Below are positions 1 through 11,838 of a DNA stretch of 64,000 bases, piece by piece. How positions within the stretch are numbered: the first letter of the stretch is position 1; every line of letters begins with the position of its first letter. The stretch spans positions 874,501 through 938,500 of the forward strand of contig JACVVK020000215.1 in NCBI GenBank assembly GCA_018292915.2, in the 5' to 3' direction. The stretch comes from Batillaria attramentaria (Eukaryota > Mollusca > Gastropoda > Batillariidae). The notes below the pieces were generated by a model, which had not been told where the DNA came from, searched no databases, and saw only the letters and a program-made list of their open reading frames with translations. A program made the position numbers and the translations under genes.

Positions 1-810
1 CAGGCACTCCGCAGACGGTTGCAATACCTTATCCTGAGCGAGAACCCCTTCTTGTGCGACTGTGACTTGATGTGGTTTCACCAGTGGTACGTGTCCAATC
101 GCTCGTTATTCCAGAACCGTTGGCATGGCCCATACACGTGCAGCAACATTCCCAACACAACGCTGGACTCGTTCTACATGAACGAACAGGCGTGTTTACT
201 CAACCATTACGTCTACGTGTCCATGGTCATCTTCCAGGCAGCATTGCTGATCGTGTTGTTCTTCACAGCTGTATTACACCGTTACCGATGGCACATCCGC
301 CTGGTGCTGTACGAGGCTTTCCGAGGTCGAGGCGACAGGTGGCGCCGTCTACAGGAGAACCATTTCCAGTATGACGTCTTCGTGTCCTACGCCGAGGAGG
401 ATTCAGGCTGGGTCAGCCAACATCTCATGCCGGAGTTTGAGGACAGACTGGGTCTAAGGCTGTGTTTACACCAGCGCGACTTCATCCCTGGAAGACACAT
501 CGTGGACAACATCTCGGAGTGTGTGGAGAACAGCAAGAAGGTGATGATGCTCTTCTCATCCGACTTCGCCAAGAGCCCGTGGTGTCAGTTTGAGCTGGCC
601 TTGTGTCTGACTCACGTGATGGACATCGATGACGCGCTGGTGATCGCGTGTCTACACGACATCCCGTCACGTGATCTGACGCCCGCCATGATGGCTGTGA
701 TGAAGACGACGACGTACGTCGAGTAGGCGGATGATCCAGATGCTATGGCGTCGTTCTGGGGACGGCTTCGGATTGCGTTTAACGAGATCGTATCTGTCGC
801 TGGACCATGA
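1..810 (+). pseudogene. Toll-like receptor, 3' part, truncated by a premature stop
   Basis: The frame is open from base 1, so the gene continues to the left of the window. It encodes the last part of an LRR, an LRRCT cap (NPFLCDCDL), one membrane helix (bases about 205-275) and a cytosolic TIR domain. TIR box 1 (YDVFVSYAEED) and box 2 (RDFIPGRH, with the RDxxPG pattern) are present. A TAG at 724-726 stands where the intact paralogue at 51035-53242 has TGG (Trp). In the same frame the sequence continues to a TGA at 808-810 and still encodes box 3 (FWGRLRIAF), so one base change removes about 28 residues. Such receptors bind microbial ligands outside and recruit MyD88-type adaptors through TIR (family knowledge). 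Without box 3, signalling is probably impaired. It could be a pseudogene, a decoy receptor or an allele. Similarity to the intact copy is high throughout the TIR. Confidence 0.85.
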
Positions 811-825
811 CTGATTTGTTTAACT

Positions 826-1140
826 GCTTCATTATCCCTTTCGAGAAATTCAGGCTGCTTCCCCCGGGACAAGCGCGTCGCCGCGGTGCAGCACCACCCA
901 ATACCTATCCTATACTTTTTTAAAACAATTTTGTTGGGGGAGGAAAGCCGGATAACCCGGAGAGAAGCCCCCGATGACCAGCCCGGCAGCCAAGAAAAAC
1001 CAGTATCACATATCACAAGCTCGACCTGGGCTCGAACCCACGCTTCATGGCCATGACAGCGGTGACGGCCGTTCAGCAGCGCAGCGGCTGTTCGACGCGC
1101 TACGTATTAGACCACCGCTCACCCCTGCTTGATACAGACT
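826..1140 (-). mobile_element. tRNA-headed SINE (family S3)
   Basis: On the minus strand a tRNA-like head occupies about 1130-1021. Its A-box-like stretch GGTGGTCTAATACG and B-box-like GGGTTCGAGCCC are separated by an unusually long spacer. A body follows, ending in a GCGGCGACGCG segment and GATAATGAAG. The same tail recurs, without the head, at about 35880-36070 and 63760-63985. The family name S3 is mine. Confidence 0.6.
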
Positions 1141-1231
1141 GCTGCATCAGACAAGGTATATATTGAATGTGAATAATCAGTGGAGGTGGTGTAAAATTAA
1201 TATGTGCCTTATGCTGCTCGCTTGCCTGTAT

Positions 1232-1420
1232 ATGTCCAGGGAGCCTGGAGACCCGAGCTGATAAAGCGTTGGACTCTCAATGCTAGGGTCGTGAGTTCAA
1301 ATTCCAACTGGGGCCAAATGTTTGTGCCGGCTTTTTCACCGTCGCCCCACCTATAATATCATCAGTATGTGGTGTGGAAAAGTTGCTAAACCCTCAAACA
1401 AGTAATTAACCAACTGTGTG
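1232..1420 (+). mobile_element. tRNA-headed SINE (family S1), diverged copy
   Basis: The copy is decayed but keeps the S1 order: a tRNA-like head (GATAAAGCGTTGGACTC), the B-box region GTCGTGAGTTC, GGGGCCAAATGTTTGTGC, then a body ending in CCTCAAAC. S1 is the commonest SINE in this window, about 170-190 bp long, with the 3' signature CTCCCAAACACCCACCC. Confidence 0.6.
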
Positions 1421-1500
1421 CGTATTTCCCCAAACCGTATAACTCTGCGAGTTGCCAGAAGCTACACCCAGGACATAATTATTCGCTTTGCACACAACGC

Positions 1501-1640
1501 GCGTGACATCCTGTCACGTGCCCACCATGATGGCTGAGATGAAGATGACGACGTTTATCGAGTTGGCGGATGTGTCAGACGCCATAGGCCCATTCTAGGG
1601 ACATCTTTGGGTTGCGTTTAGCGAGACCATTCCTCGAGAT
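1501..1640 (+). pseudogene. TLR 3'-end relic
   Basis: This non-coding stretch aligns by eye with 653-795, the end of the TIR domain and stop region of the left TLR. Matching segments include CCACCATGATGGCTG, GAAGATGACGACG and TTGGGTTGCGTTTAGCGAGA. Many substitutions and a stop in frame show it is a relic. It lies about 850 bp downstream of the larger copy in the same orientation, so it probably records an old tandem TLR duplication. Confidence 0.6.
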
Positions 1641-1953
1641 GCACCCGGCTCAGGCTGCGAGCGGTTCAAATACAAGTGGTCCGACTCTATAGTCAAACGA
1701 CGGCTGTAAAACATCTCATTCACACACGGTACGAACGCAGCCTTTGGATTTGTAGCTAGTTCGGCATTTCAAATACCGTGTTCGCTGTTTGTTCGGACTA
1801 AAAAACACTTCACGTGTGACATCGGCCTAAGTGGAGAATAAGTATATGTAACTGCAGAAGAAAAGTATGAATGTGGTCGACGATGTTGTTTTGTGGTAGT
1901 TTACTCATGCTTTTCTGCCGAGTAATCTGAGGAAAAAAAAACAAAAAAAAACC

Positions 1954-1958
<5 letters not shown>

Positions 1959-2012
<54 letters not shown>
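1959..2012. repeat. (GT)n microsatellite plus low-complexity CAA/CCA tract
   Basis: A GT tract of about 54 bp is followed, to about 2215, by low-complexity CAAA, CCA and CAACAA runs. Similar tracts sit at the same place in block copies 2 and 3. The long open frames here are artefacts of simple sequence. Confidence 0.9.
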
Positions 2013-2013
<1 letters not shown>

Positions 2014-2122
2014 CAAAATTTTTTCCCAGAGGTTTTCTTTGTATGCACGGCTCATCATCAACTTTGAGACAACAGACCCAAACAAACAAGCAAACAAACA
2101 AAACAAAAGAAAGCCCACCACC

Positions 2123-2154
<32 letters not shown>

Positions 2155-2981
2155 AAAACACACCACCACCAAAAACAACAACAACAACAAAAACCTCAAC
2201 CAAACAAACACCAAAAAGTGTTAAGAAACGCACAAAAGGGAAAAAGCGAAATAAATACTACAGAACCTTATTTGAAGGATTTTTCGTTTTGTTTCGTTTT
2301 GTTTCGTCTTTACAGCAAATCAATAGGATTGTACCATTACTAAGCAGGGAAAATTTGCAGTTTTATTCGTTCCAGACATTTACAAGCATAATGAACACAA
2401 TGTGGAACACAGCATTACATACACACAAACATAATGAAGACAAAACTAGGTTCAGCAATGTACAACAGAGAGAGAGAGAGATGTAAGCGCTCAGGAATTC
2501 CCCCGTGACCCAGGCACTTAGTGCGCGCACAAACCTTGTCAGCCGTGCGATTTTTAGCAATTATTCGATTTTTTGAAAGAGGTCTTCCTCGGATGTTTCC
2601 CTTATTGTGTCTGGTATGGTTTGAAAGATAATTGTAAGCACTTCTATGGACAAATCTTCACAGAAGACAAATTTTGATCCTCGAAATTGCCATTGAGAGC
2701 GCGTCTGTACACTAGAAAGAATTTAGCTAAACGATTGGTACAGCTCTGAATGCATTCCACTGACGTTTGCTGATCGTGCAAACGACAAACTCCATCGACC
2801 CAAAACTGCAACAGTCTCGGGAGTGACGGTTGGTTGCTGGGGGGGGGGGGGAGATCATGTTAGTATGCCATACGGCACGGCTGTGAAAGACGCTGCGCTT
2901 TTCGGCTTGTATTTTTGCGTGTGCCTGCTCAGCGCCAGCGTGAAGCTTAAACTATATATTATGCTTGTATCTAATTGTAGT

Positions 2982-3155
2982 GGGGAGCCGGGGTGGCCGA
3001 ATGGTAGAGCGCTGGACTTCTAATGCTCGGGTCGTGAGTTCGTATCCCGGCTTGGGCCAAATATTTGTGCTGGCTTTTTCATCGTTGCCCCGTCTTTGAT
3101 ATCACCCGTATGTGGTGGAAAAGGACGTTCAACCCCCAAATATCCACCAACCCGT
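2982..3155 (+). mobile_element. SINE S1
   Basis: This is a well-preserved copy with head GGGGAGCCGGGGTGGCCGA, the B-box region GTCGTGAGTTCG and a body ending in ACGTT(C/A)AAC and CACCAACC. Equivalent insertions at 9860 and 21281 are at the same site in the other block copies, so it predates the duplication. From 3155 to 3720 I see no gene or repeat beyond block homology and an oligo-T run near 3600. Confidence 0.8.
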
Positions 3156-3721
3156 GTCTAATTTGAAAGATTCTAGACGCCACCCAGGCAGTTTCCAACG
3201 AATGGTTTCTACCTTGATTACAGTATTTATCTCCCTTGGATTCTTTTTACAATCATCACAAAAACTCAATGATTGCAACTGTAATAAAATAAAGTATGCA
3301 TCAATTTTTATATACTCCTACCAGTTCACTCCCCTTGATATCCGACCCTGAAGTCCGATGAATCATCCCCAGTCCCTGACAAAGACATACTCTATAATTC
3401 TTGAAGGTTATGTTTAACTGCATTACAAATACTCATAAACGACCAGCAAATACGTTAGTCTGAGTAAAAATGACTAGAATATGGAGTGGTGGTATTTTGG
3501 AGCACTTTTTTGGTCCGAAATCGCTGAACTGGTAAAAGTTTTAAACCACAAACATAGTGTAAACCCATTTAACAAAATGCTCACTTGTCTAAAAGGTGTT
3601 TTTTTTTTGTTTTTTTTTTTAAATGATTTACCCACTTAAACAAGCAAAGGTACTGACCACCAACCAATTAATTATTCAATATACAGACATTAAAAAGAGT
3701 GTTTGCCTAATAAAAGCAAAT

Positions 3722-4300
3722 CTACAGCCGAGTGTGATTCTCTGCGTAACCCGCTTTCTGAATACCCATTGGTTCCGGGGTATCTTGCACGTGATCAGCA
3801 CGCGGCCTCCCGCGACAGCAGCGCCTCCAGTCGGCCCGGATGGTGGGGTCCAGCAACCAGCAGCAGGGGATCAGCACAAGGGAGAGAAGTCCCAGCAGCC
3901 GACCAGCAGCCCAGAGTTTTATCCTGGTTGACCATTCCATGCGTGGCTCCAGATCCCAAGCAGCGAATGCATTAAAGAAAAACACGAAAGGGAAGACAAC
4001 CACCACAAGCCCAGCGAGGACCGCGTCCGCTGGAAACTGTCGTCTGGCGGGCATTGGCGGGTTGTTGGTCACGGAGGCGAGGTGCCCTGAAAAAAATATA
4101 TTCAAGAGGTGCATAATTTATTCTATCAGGGGCGTTTTCAGGAGTTAACGCCGCGTAAGTCCAGCAGTCGGGAAGGAGACGTGCACGAGGAACCAATCGT
4201 CATAATATTATTATAACCCCTCCGCAGGCCAGAGAGAGAGAGAGAGAGGACAGTGACACTTTATTTGACACTTATTTGACACCTTAGCAAGCACACACAA

Positions 4301-4337
<37 letters not shown>

Positions 4338-4640
4338 GTTTGGGTATTTGGGAGTTTAGCGTCCTTTTCCACCACGTAAGGGTGATATCAAAGACGGGGC
4401 AATGAGAAAGAGGCCAGCACTAATATTTGGCCCCAGCGGCCGGGATTCGAACTCACGACCCGAGCATAGAGAGTCCAACGCTCTACCATTCGGCTATCCC
4501 GGCTCCCCAGAGAGAGAGAGAGAGAGAGAGGAGACGACAATGACACTTTATTTGACACTTTATTTTTCAAGGATGAAAGATTAGGTGCTTCTAACTTGCC
4601 TTTGTTACATATTACTAAACCTTAGCAAGCACACACACAC

Positions 4641-4671
<31 letters not shown>

Positions 4672-5406
4672 CTGCTGACCTGGAGTGGTTGTCATGGCGG
4701 CCGTAGATGATTTGCTGATGTAGGCAATTAAAAGGAGAACCACAGCGAAGATGACAGCGGCAGTGGGGACGAGGTAGTCAACAGCAGGCATCGCCCTCCG
4801 TGTTTTCTCATCTGCACTGTAAATAACATACCCATACTCATCGCACGGGTTCTTCGAGTCGGCCAACGTGACCTTGTAGAACACCGTCGTTAGAACAACG
4901 GCGACGTACACGATGGCCATCAAGCACAGCACCATGGTAACCACCAGTTGAGCTTTTCTTCCCAACTTGACCCACTGCTGAATCCGCAAAGCCTCCGCCA
5001 TAATGACAACAGCGACCAAGAGATGAGCGAGTGTGGTCAATAGGTAGGCGCTGACCTCAACCATCAGGCTTTCCCCACAGGTGAAGAACTGCTCTCGGCT
5101 GTTCAGCTTTCTGTTTAGGTGAAAGTTTGCGATTATCGGCTCAGGAAAGACGGTCGTAAGCAAGCAGGTCAGGCAACAAAATACAACAGCCACATGCTTG
5201 GCTGATGTTCTCATGATCGGCTGGGTGATGAACAGACGGACGATGGCAGCAACGATCAGCACGTTGGCGATAGCGGCCAGGACGATGAAAGTGATGTAAA
5301 AGCCGAGGAAGGCTGACCGGTCCACGTAATCAAATGTGTCCAGCACCACAATATCATAATCAGGCGACGTATAGGTGTAAGGTGTGGTGGTTAGCTCTGA
5401 AGCCAT
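3722..5406 (-). CDS. Divergent rhodopsin-like 7TM receptor 1 (two coding exons)
   Basis: Exon 1 is 5406-4680 (ATG at 5404-5406; donor CCAG|GTCAGC). Exon 2 is 4086-3722 (acceptor TTTTCAG|GGCACC; TAG stop 3722-3724). The phase-1 junction restores a Gly codon, giving 363 residues. Exon 1 encodes a short N-terminus rich in Thr, Tyr and Asp, then TM1-TM5; exon 2 encodes TM6, TM7 and a tail with two adjacent cysteines. Features of the family that remain are Asn in TM1 (IANVL), a Cys at the top of TM3 (FFTCGE), a Cys in extracellular loop 2 (NPCDE) and Pro in TM5. The DRY site reads AEA and the TM7 motif reads DPTIR. Ligand unknown. An AG directly before the ATG (TTTGCAG|GATGG), conserved in all three copies, suggests an upstream non-coding exon. 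Confidence 0.75.
4336..4508 (-). mobile_element. SINE S1 in the intron of receptor 1
   Basis: The copy is reversed, starting GGTGTTTGGGTATTTGGGAG and ending GGCTCCCC, flanked by (GA)n on both sides. It is not at the same site as the SINEs in the introns of receptors 2 and 3, so it is an independent insertion. Confidence 0.8.
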
Positions 5407-5422
5407 CCTGCAAATAATAATG

Positions 5423-5425
<3 letters not shown>

Positions 5426-5505
<80 letters not shown>
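5426..5505. repeat. (TA)n microsatellite
   Basis: About 40 TA units lie between receptor exon 1 and its presumed upstream exon. In block copy 3 the same place holds only about six units. In copy 2 the corresponding tract borders the palindromic element cluster. Confidence 0.9.
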
Positions 5506-5507
<2 letters not shown>

Positions 5508-5545
5508 TCAAGAGTACGAAAGTGAGTCGAGTGAGTGTCACGTAC

Positions 5546-5710
5546 GTGAGCACCCAGTTTTCAGCAAAGTGATAAACAAACTATTTCATGTGAATTTGGT
5601 AATTATCGGCTGCCTCCTCCTCCTCCTCCTCCTTGACACTGATCGAAGTCATCGGCTCAAAGAAATGACGCTTCCGGCTTGTGATCAAAATGGCTGCCAG
5701 ATGAACTGAT
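5546..5710 (-). promoter_or_regulatory. Candidate promoter and 5' non-coding exon of receptor 1
   Basis: On the minus strand the segment GCAGCCATTTTG (YY1-like) is followed by GCCGGAAGCGTCA (ETS-like) near 5705-5665. About 120 bp further is a donor-like CTCAC|GTACGT at 5546/5545. The arrangement is conserved at 24949-25085 before receptor 3 and absent near receptor 2. It fits a TATA-less promoter with a short non-coding exon spliced to the AG before the ATG. This is inference; only the motifs and their conservation are seen. Confidence 0.35.
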
Positions 5711-6207
5711 CTGATACCCGCATGTTTCTCGCATGAACATAACAGTAAAATTAACACTGCGACGGGTCTCCGAAATCAACACGATGTTTCTGTTGAACAA
5801 CACGAGATATATCGGTGTTCGTCCTAGAAAACAAAAGACTGGAAAACTGATTTTGAGTTTCTGAATATTTTCGTCGACAAGCTCGTTGCCTGAAAGCGAA
5901 ACGGTTACAAATTACGACAGCTACTATACACACACACACACATAATTATATAATCACCATCTGGTGGCTACATTCGTTTAATGCTTTCGTTTAAATTACA
6001 TTCATAAAACGAAGTTAGTTGTCACGGGACTTCAACTCGTGAGACCCAAATCCAGGATACATTTGCACCCCGTCCCGCTCAGCTGGGGTACATTTGCTCC
6101 CCCTGCAAATGACTGGTATACGTTTACACCCCCATACCAGGCGAACTATGCCAACTGAGCTTTCCTTGGCTGAAAGCGCCGCGCACTGATCCCAGCGTAC
6201 AGACATT

Positions 6208-6416
6208 GGCCCCGTTTACATTAGCTTAAAATACCGCCCTGAGAGCGCTCTGAGAGCGACCTGTCACGTTTACACTTGGACAAACCGCTCCGACAGCGCA
6301 CCGCTCTCAGACTGCCTACAGTGGTACCTCCCTTCTTAGTGTAAACGCCGTGGAGCGCTCTCAGTACGGTGCGCTTTAGGTTCGCCCTCAGAGCGCTCTG
6401 TAATGTAAACGGGGCC
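6208..6416. mobile_element. 209-bp TIR element (MITE)
   Basis: Perfect terminal inverted repeats begin GGCCCCGTTTACATTA. The flanks are ATT on the left and AAT on the right. Block copy 3 has the empty site with a single AAT at 25611-25613, which fixes the element's borders and a 3-bp target duplication with one change. The interior repeats GAGAGCG-type words about 11 bp apart. No coding capacity. Confidence 0.85.
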
Positions 6417-6689
6417 AATGACTCACACACCTGACAAGTGCAAGTCCAAGTTGCACGTGCAACAACTTTATTGTGTCCCCTCAAGGACAGATTTGTCTTC
6501 GGCGAGAGGGCATAAAATAAGTCAGAGGCAAAACGTACGTACAAAAACATTAACTATCTCTGACTAATATATTAAGGCGAACAAACTAAAATGACGTCAG
6601 TGGATAGAGAAGGACACAATGCATGAGTAATATATCAAAATAGGAACCAATAATTGGCACATACAAAACTGTGCGAATACCCACGCAAA

Positions 6690-6915
6690 TGCTAATAAGA
6701 CTTAATTACCAACCTTCTTATAATAAAATTAATTAAACCGGAATTAGGATACGACACATCTTTACTATAAGTATAATGGACTATTATTTAGCACATATAA
6801 GTAGTAATAAATAAAAATAATTACCAAACTAATTATAATTAACAATAACCGGAATTAACATACGACACATCTTTACTATACATATAATGGAATTTTAGCA
6901 CATAATAATGAATTT
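6690..6915. repeat. Tandem duplication in AT-rich DNA
   Basis: Two imperfect units of roughly 120 bp share CCGGAATTA, ATACGACACATCTTTACTAT and ATATAATGGA. One unit is also present at 25745-25830 in block copy 3. From 6915 to 7300 there is C-rich and unremarkable sequence with no gene seen. Confidence 0.5.
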
Positions 6916-7308
6916 AAAAAAATAAGCATTTACAATTAAACCATACTAATAACGTAATACTCTATCTACAATAAACAAACTAGCCCCCTCCACCCCCCCC
7001 CACCCCCCCTCTCTCTCTCTGTTTCCCTCCCCCCCTCCCTCCTCCCCCACGCACACGTGGGGCGCCTTTTGCCAATTTTGGCCGTGTTACTGATGTGAAA
7101 ATTAATAGTATCAATTTTGACAAAACACAGTCTCTCGCCCATCTCCGCGCTTATGTAAAACAGGCGAATAGCTTAGGCTCAACATCCGACACACGGTAGA
7201 CAATTTAGTTCCAACAAACAGCTCAAAACACGCTCCGGGGGAAAAATGGACAAAGGCATAACGTAGTCACATGTCACACGAGAAACACGCAAAAACACCA
7301 CGTTCGTT

Positions 7309-7383
<75 letters not shown>
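7309..7383. repeat. (GT)n microsatellite
   Basis: About 37 GT units mark the left border of block copy 2. A similar tract at 18139-18195 marks the border of copy 3. Confidence 0.9.
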
Positions 7384-7385
<2 letters not shown>

Positions 7386-7440
7386 CGGACTAAAAACACT
7401 CCCCTGTGACATCGGACTCAGCGGCAAATCATACTCCACA

Positions 7441-7595
7441 GCACAAGAATTGTAGAGTGTTGGACTTTCAATGCTCGGGCCTTGAGTTCGAATCCCCGGT
7501 CAGGACCAAATATTCGTGCTGGCCTTTTTCTCGTTGCCGCGTCTTTGCTATCACCCATACGTGGTGGAAAACTCCCAAACACCCACCCACCCATT
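7441..7595 (+). mobile_element. SINE S1, variant with degraded head
   Basis: It starts at a shortened head (GTAGAGTGTTGGACTTTC), keeps GAGTTCGAATCCCCGG and the CCCAAACACCCACC tail. The same insertion is present at 18252 and 29190, so it predates the block duplications. Confidence 0.75.
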
Positions 7596-8693
7596 CACAG
7601 CACAATAAAACAGTCTGCACAAATTCAACACTACATACATACCTGTTTGTGTTGTTTATCCACAGGCACTGTTCAAACTGTATCTGGCCTTCAGATGTGG
7701 CGACTACGGTATAAATCTTTCGCACAATAACTGCGAAATCCCACGGTGCGTTTTGGCTTTAGCACGGCACAACACAAGAGAACAAAGTCTGTAAGAAATG
7801 AGCGCTACATATACCTGTGTATGTTGTTTATCCGCGCACAGTACAGTTATACTGTTATACTGTCTCTAGCCCTGAGACGTGACAACCGGACTGCGCATTA
7901 AAGGCAGCCAGTATCCGGTTGTGGGACGCACCTTGGAGATGTGTCGCAAGATAGGTTTGCTCTGTGGCTTGCCTTGCCTACACTCATGACTTGTAAAACG
8001 GGGTAACCCTCCCACTGACCCGGATTTTTCTCATCCATGAAAACACGCTGGTAAACGCGTTGTGTGTTGTGTCTTCAGTCACGGATGACTGCCCCATAAG
8101 CGACGACGCAGATAGCTGGGAAAAAACCTTAAAGTGCTCGGGCATGCCGGCTATTGAATGTGTTGACAGGTTCCGAGAATAACGAAAGTTCTAGATTTTC
8201 CCTTCTGTCCTGGTTTGGTTAGCCTCTATGATCGTAACGCCGCTGAGATGGAAAACAGCAATATGTTCGAAGCTGTAAGGCTGTTTACCAGATAGAAGGA
8301 TGTTTCATTTAGCCATTGCGACTGTTTTCGCATTGTCTGTGGCGTCTAGTATTAGAGAACCACGACTTTCTTTGAGCCGACGGTCCATTTTTGAAAAGAC
8401 TTGGACCCGAAAAAGCTGATAAAAATAGCAACAGTCTAGCTGGTCCTCAGTCAGGAACGAAGTAAGGTCGTCTGTCAGTACGCGGTACAATTCTAGAACA
8501 ACTTATGCGCCGGCCAGAGTCATCACAGTGATCCAAGATACTATGCTGTGCCCCAAGTGACGGATTCTGTTCAACAGATTCAGCGCACCGGATGAAAAGT
8601 TTTGCACACGCTGTTGTATGCCTGTAGTGCGTATTGAGGCTTTAAGGACAAAGCAAAACAGTTCAAAATTGTTGAACAGTGTGTGACTTGTTG

Positions 8694-8806
<113 letters not shown>

Positions 8807-8889
8807 TTTTATTTATTATTTATCGTTATATATTGTCAGACTGTTTGTGTGTGTGAGGGGGTGGGGGGGCGAGTAATCTGAAAAAAAAC

Positions 8890-8949
<60 letters not shown>

Positions 8950-9302
8950 CACAATTGTTTCGCAGAGGTTTTCTTATGCACGGCTAATCATTAACTTTGA
9001 GACAACAGACCCAAACAAACAAACAAACAAACAAAACCACAACAAAAAACAACAACAACAAAAAACTGTCCAAAAACGCACAAAAGGCAAAAAGCGAAAT
9101 AAATACTAGAGAACTTTATATGAAGGATTTTTCGTTTTGTTTGGTCTTTACAGCAAATCAATAGGATTGTACCATTAGTAAGCAGGGAAAAATTGCAGTT
9201 TTATTCGTTCCAGACTTTTTACAAGAACAACGAACAAAATGTGGAACACAGCATTACAGACACACAAACATAATGAAGATAAAACTAGGTTCAGCAATGT
9301 AC

Positions 9303-9343
<41 letters not shown>

Positions 9344-9859
9344 GTAAGCGCTCAGGAATTCCCCCGTGACCTAGGCACTGTGTGCGTGCACAAACCTTGT
9401 CAGCCGTGCGATTTTTAGCAATTATTTGGGTTTTTTTAAAAGAGGTCTTCCCCGGATGTTTCCTAATTGTGTCTGCTATGGTTTGAAAGATAATTATAAG
9501 CACTTCTATGGACAAATCTTCACACAGGGCAACTTTTGATCATGGAAATTGCCATTGGGAGTGCGTCTGCGACACTAGAAATAATCTAGCTTAACGATTG
9601 GTACAGCTCTGAATGCATTCCACTGACGTTTGCTGATGTGCAAACGACAAACTCCATCGACCCGAAACTGCAACAGTCTCCGGAGTGACGGTTGGTTTTG
9701 TTGGGGGGGGGGGAGGGGGGAGGGGGGGGGCCATCATGATAGTATGCCACAACGGCACGGCTGTGAAAGACGCTGTGCTTTTCGGCTTGTATTTTGGCGT
9801 GTGTCTGATCAGCGCCAGCGTGAAGCTGAAAATCTATATTATGCTTGTATCTAATTTGT

Positions 9860-10037
9860 AGTGGGGAGCCGGGGTGGTCGAATGGTAGAGCGTTGGACTC
9901 CTAATGCTCGGGTCGTGAGTTCGTATCCCGGCTTGGGCCAAATATTTGTGCTGGCTTTTTCATCTTTGCCCCGTCTTTGATATCACCCGTATGTGATGGA
10001 AAAGGACGTTAAACTCCCAAACACCCACACCCACCAA
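9860..10037 (+). mobile_element. SINE S1
   Basis: A near-intact copy orthologous by position to 2982 and 21281. From 10040 to 10800 the DNA matches other block copies but no gene was recognised; an A-rich tract lies near 10315-10345. Confidence 0.8.
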
Positions 10038-11199
10038 CCCGTGTCTAATTTGAAAGATTCTAGACGCCACCCAGGCAGTTTCCAACGAATGATTTCTACC
10101 TTGATTACAGCATTTATCTCCCTTGGATTCTTTTTACGATGCCACAAAAGTCAATGATTACACACTGTAATAAAAGTATGCATCATTTTTTTTATCAACT
10201 CCTACCAGTTCACTCCCCTTAATATCCGACTCTGTAGTCTGATGATTCATCCCCAGTCCCTGACAAAGAGTTACTGTATAATTCTTGAGGCTTACTGATT
10301 AACTGCACTGAATGAAAAAAAAAAAAAACAAAAAAAAAAAAAAACGTAACTGATGTGCATTCAGCAGAGGGAATTTTTTTTCCCTTTTTAATTTTCACTT
10401 CATCCTCGGCACTTTATGGTCGGAATAAAGTGTCCTCCGCAAAAGCAGCTGCTGATTTTGGGATTGTTTGGTGTAGACAGTTGTATGAGTCGGTGGTATG
10501 CTAGCTGTGTTTGATTTGTGAGAAGGTGGAGGAAGACTGACGAGGGGGCGTTGTGTATGTCAGGGTATTGTGTGGATGTTACAGTATGTGTTGCATGTTT
10601 AAGAGAGGAAGCTCCGGCCTTTAAAGGGATTTACATTGGAGAGAAGCTACAATATAAATACTCACAGAAGACCAGCAAATCCGTTATTAAAACAAACTTT
10701 TTTAACAACCACTAAAAAGGTACTGAATGCCAACCAAATTATTCAATATACAGACATTCCACGTGAAAAATAGCACTAGTGTTTGCCTCATAAAAGCGAA
10801 TCTACAGCCGAGTGTATTCCTCTGCGTAACCCGCGTTCTGAATACCCAATGGTTCCGGGGTATCTTGCATGTGATCAGCACGCGGCCTCCCGCGACAGCA
10901 GCGCCACCAATCGGCCCGGATGGCGGGGTCCAGCAACCAGCAGCAGGGGATCAGCACAAGGGAGAGAACTCCCAGCAGACGACCGGCAGCCCAGAGCTTC
11001 CACCTGGCTGACCTTTCCATGCGTGGCTCCAGATCCCAAGCAGCGAACGCAATGAAGAAAAACACGAAAGGGAAGAAAACCACTACAAGCCCAGCGAGGA
11101 CCGCGTCCGCTGGAAACTGTCGTCTGGCGGGCATTGGTGGGTTGTTGGTCTCGAAGGCGAGGTGTCCTGAAAAAAAAATATTCAAGAGGTCAAAACTTC

Positions 11200-11387
11200 A
11201 GGGTGGGTGTTGGGATCATGTTTGTATGAATACACTTTGGGGGTTTAACGTCCACCACATACGGGTGATGTCAAAGACGGGGCAACGATGAAAAAGCCAG
11301 CACAAATATTTGGCTCCAGCCGGGATACGAACTCACGACCCGAGCATTTGAAGTCCAACGCTCTACCATTCGGCCAGCCCGGCTCCC
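11200..11387 (-). mobile_element. SINE S1 in the intron of receptor 2, with target duplication
   Basis: A reversed copy flanked by TCAAAACTTCA on the left and TCAAAGCTTCA on the right, an imperfect target-site duplication of about 11 bp. The uninterrupted site is seen in receptor 3. Confidence 0.8.
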
Positions 11388-11553
11388 GTCAAAGCTTCAG
11401 AGTGCATGGTTTATTCTATCAAGGGGAGTGATTGAGTGCGTTCTAAGGAGTTAACGCCGCGTGTCCAGCAGCTGGGAAGGAGACGTGCAAGAGGAACCAA
11501 TGTTAAAACATCGTCATATTATTATTATAACCCCTCCTAACCCCTCCGCAGGC

Positions 11554-11556
<3 letters not shown>

Positions 11557-11606
<50 letters not shown>

Positions 11607-11768
11607 AAACGTTTGTTTATAATAATAATAATAAACTGGGTACTTAAAAGACGCCCTCCCTCTCGCGGTAGCTCAGGGCGCCTTACAAAGAACACACACT
11701 CATGCCTCCACACATACATTTAACTAAAAACACAAGATGTGCAGCATCATACACGGGCTGCCCCTGGC

Positions 11769-11836
<68 letters not shown>
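11557..11836. repeat. (GA)n and (CA)n microsatellites around a LINE 3' tail
   Basis: (GA)n at 11557-11603 and (CA)n at 11771-11836. Between them are a TTATTATTAT-type tail and a GGCGCCCTGAGC segment (minus strand), typical of a LINE 3' end. Confidence 0.75.

Positions 11837-11838
<2 letters not shown>

Larger units (their letters stand above)
1797..6800. repeat. Segmental duplication block, copy 1
   Basis: This block matches copies at 7384-14080 and 18196-25855 by eye across non-coding DNA as well as the receptor exons. Shared parts are a (GT)n/poly-CA stretch, the S1 SINE at 2982-3155, receptor exon 2, receptor exon 1 and the upstream region to about 6800. Copy 1 lacks the roughly 1.4-kb stretch that copies 2 and 3 carry at 7400-8690 and 18200-20110. 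No other gene was seen in 1797-3700. Confidence 0.75.

Noticed and set aside
2982..3055. tRNA gene suggested by GCCGGGGTGGCCGAATGG
   Set aside because: The T-arm does not pair, and the same sequence with a SINE body recurs many times; it is the head of SINE S1.
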